A stretch of 64,000 bases of DNA from Blastomussa wellsi (taxonomy: Eukaryota > Cnidaria > Anthozoa > Scleractinia > Plerogyridae): the NCBI GenBank assembly GCA_947652115.1, contig OX393569.1:12532652-12596651 (forward strand). The letters are read 5' to 3'. Both the position numbers and the translations under genes were made by a program. The number at the start of each line of letters is the position of its first letter. Position 1 is the first letter of the stretch. Below are positions 63,098 through 64,000 of the stretch, piece by piece. The notes under the pieces are model-generated. The model made no database searches. It was not told the origin of the DNA and worked only from the letters and a program-made list of their open reading frames with translations.

Positions 63098-63307
63098 ATG
63101 CAGAAAATCCCAAACTTAAACCAGTTTGCGATAAGCATAGCAGCAGTTTCAGGAATTGGCTTAGCTTGGGCGACAATTACGCTAAATTGCCTTAAAACTG
63201 TCTTTTGGATAGCCGAAAATCCTGATCTATTCGTGACTGTGGGGAAAGCTGAGGAAGAGGGGGAAAATGAGGAAGATGAGGAAGATGAGGAAGAAGTTTT
63301 TTATTAA
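63098..63307 (+). CDS. Small membrane protein with acidic tail
   Basis: 69 codons. MQKIPNLNQFAISIAAVSG starts a hydrophobic segment that continues as IGLAWATITLNCLKTVFWI; the C-terminus is almost all Glu/Asp (EEEGENEEDEEDEEE). ATAATTATATTTTTGG lies upstream. The acidic run is encoded by a GA-rich GAGGAAGAT tract, which may have expanded recently. Confidence 0.6.
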   Translation: MQKIPNLNQFAISIAAVSGIGLAWATITLNCLKTVFWIAENPDLFVTVGKAEEEGENEEDEEDEEEVFY

Positions 63308-63368
63308 GAAATGTATTGAAGACAAAAACATTTGCAATTAAATAATTTTTCTATTATCTATAACCAAC

Positions 63369-63590
63369 ATGTCAGACAACAAGCTCGTCAAAATCGTCAT
63401 GGATGCCGCCACCCTCGTCGGCCTCGCTGCTGGCATAGGCTGGGTGGCCAAAAAAACGTTCAAGAAAAGTTTTACAGGTGACCCTTCTAATTCTATCGAA
63501 AACTATGCAATATTCACAGCTGTGATGGCGGGGAGTGTTGCGCTCAAAAAGTACCTGGAGGACCAGAAAATCCTTCCCGCCAACGTCTGA
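63369..63590 (+). CDS. Small hydrophobic protein (virus-like element)
   Basis: 73 codons: MSDNKLVKIVMDAATLVGLAA, then GIGWVAKKTFKKSF and a second weakly hydrophobic helix (YAIFTAVMAGSVALKKYLED), ending KILPANV. Two short membrane or amphipathic helices with basic loops. I recall similar MSDxL.KI..DA proteins in cnidarian copies of such elements; role unknown. Intact. Confidence 0.7.
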   Translation: MSDNKLVKIVMDAATLVGLAAGIGWVAKKTFKKSFTGDPSNSIENYAIFTAVMAGSVALKKYLEDQKILPANV

Positions 63591-63653
63591 AACCCCTTTC
63601 AACCAACATTTTGAAAAAATAAATACAATAAAAAAATTTCAAGTGTAGCGATT

Positions 63654-64000
63654 ATGGTTGGCGGGGCTGTGTTGAACGCAGCGGCTTTCATCGGCGGTAA
63701 TTATCTCGCGAGGGCTTTTGGGGGCGGTGACAAAGCTGCGCTTGAAGAAAAAGTGCGGCATGATAAAGCTCTCGAGGCGTACCAAGCTGCGTACGCAAAA
63801 TACATGCGTGACCGCACCAAACTTCTAGACTGGATTGCGACAAACGCGCAACAGAAGGCAGAGGCAAAGCAAAACTTCACCAACACTGACTTCGCTTTCA
63901 GACTCTACAACAAACTGCACCCTGAAGAACGGATGGCCCCTCCCAAAGAGCCCAAGTTCTCTGATTTCTATCATCCAAGCGAGCAGCAAAAAAATGGTGA
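63654..64000 (+). CDS. Virus-like protein, 3' end cut by window edge
   Basis: ATG at 63,654: MVGGAVLNAAAFIGGNYLAR, a hydrophobic Gly/Ala start, then a charged helical region (KVRHDKALEAYQAAYAKYMR, TKLLDWIATNAQ, KQNFTNTDFAFRLYN) and PPKEPKFSDFYHP near the edge. At least 115 codons, no stop before 64,000. An N-terminal hydrophobic anchor plus a coiled-coil-like body suggests another small membrane-associated protein. Function unknown. Confidence 0.7.
   Translation, partial: MVGGAVLNAAAFIGGNYLARAFGGGDKAALEEKVRHDKALEAYQAAYAKYMRDRTKLLDWIATNAQQKAEAKQNFTNTDFAFRLYNKLHPEERMAPPKEPKFSDFYHPSEQQKNG

Larger units (their letters stand above)
55802..64000. mobile_element. Endogenised polinton-like/adintovirus-like DNA virus, partial
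   Basis: A dense block of 12 genes on both strands with very short AT-rich spacers, quite unlike the surrounding repeat-rich DNA. Hallmarks are a double-jelly-roll-type major capsid protein (60,125-61,324) and an A32-like packaging ATPase (61,371-61,973) side by side. Other genes encode a candidate minor capsid protein, coiled-coil and small membrane proteins. Gene order and sense: 55,935(-), 56,326(-), 57,109(+), 58,725(-), 59,477(-), then 60,125 to the edge (+). Polymerase, integrase and protease genes expected for polintons are not in the window and may lie beyond 64,000. Confidence 0.85.

Overview
The window is a repeat-dense stretch of an animal nuclear genome, most likely a cnidarian and probably a stony coral. 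This is inferred from split exons of a metazoan SMG6/EST1A gene, a Ginger-type transposon, a THAP/YqaJ transposon, L2/CR1- and L1/Tx1-type LINE remnants, many foldback MITEs, and a virus-like gene cluster of a kind I associate with cnidarian genomes. There are no bacterial features.

Positions 1-24,800 hold one host gene on the minus strand, SMG6 (nonsense-mediated decay endonuclease, telomerase-binding EST1A). Exon 1 starts at 24,782. Further exons lie at 20,897-20,601, 17,167-17,001, 11,575-11,407 and 4,345-4,197, and the 3' part with the PIN nuclease lies beyond position 1. Its introns contain a foldback MITE, a 2.9-kb inverted-repeat element with 6-bp target duplications, a long inverted duplication with a MITE and a tRNA-derived SINE inside it, a TTAA-flanked MITE, an almost intact L2/CR1-type LINE, a TA-flanked MITE, an 8-bp-TSD MITE and a 27 x 51 bp satellite.

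Positions 26,760-37,814 are a set of nested transposons. The outer element has CACCATTTCGGCC termini. It encodes a SAP-SWIM-YqaJ exonuclease-like protein on the plus strand and a THAP/HTH/DDE_Tnp_4 transposase on the minus strand, both broken. A 5,016-bp Ginger-like element (26,770-31,785) sits exactly in its left terminus. The Ginger gene is spliced and apparently intact, with integrase, Ulp1-type protease and OTU protease domains. A 991-bp PIF/Harbinger-type element lies in the transposase gene of the outer element.

Positions 38,000-55,800 are a graveyard of MITEs, RT fragments, minisatellites and a possible solo LTR, with no convincing host gene.

Positions 55,800-64,000 hold the most interesting region, part of an endogenised double-jelly-roll DNA virus (polinton-like/adintovirus-like). 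It starts at a perfect 37-bp inverted repeat and runs off the right edge. It encodes a major capsid protein, an A32-like packaging ATPase, a candidate second capsid protein, a coiled-coil membrane protein and a run of small membrane proteins, with compact AT-rich spacers. Several genes carry single frameshifts or stops, whereas the capsid protein and ATPase are intact. No polymerase, integrase or protease of this element is inside the window.
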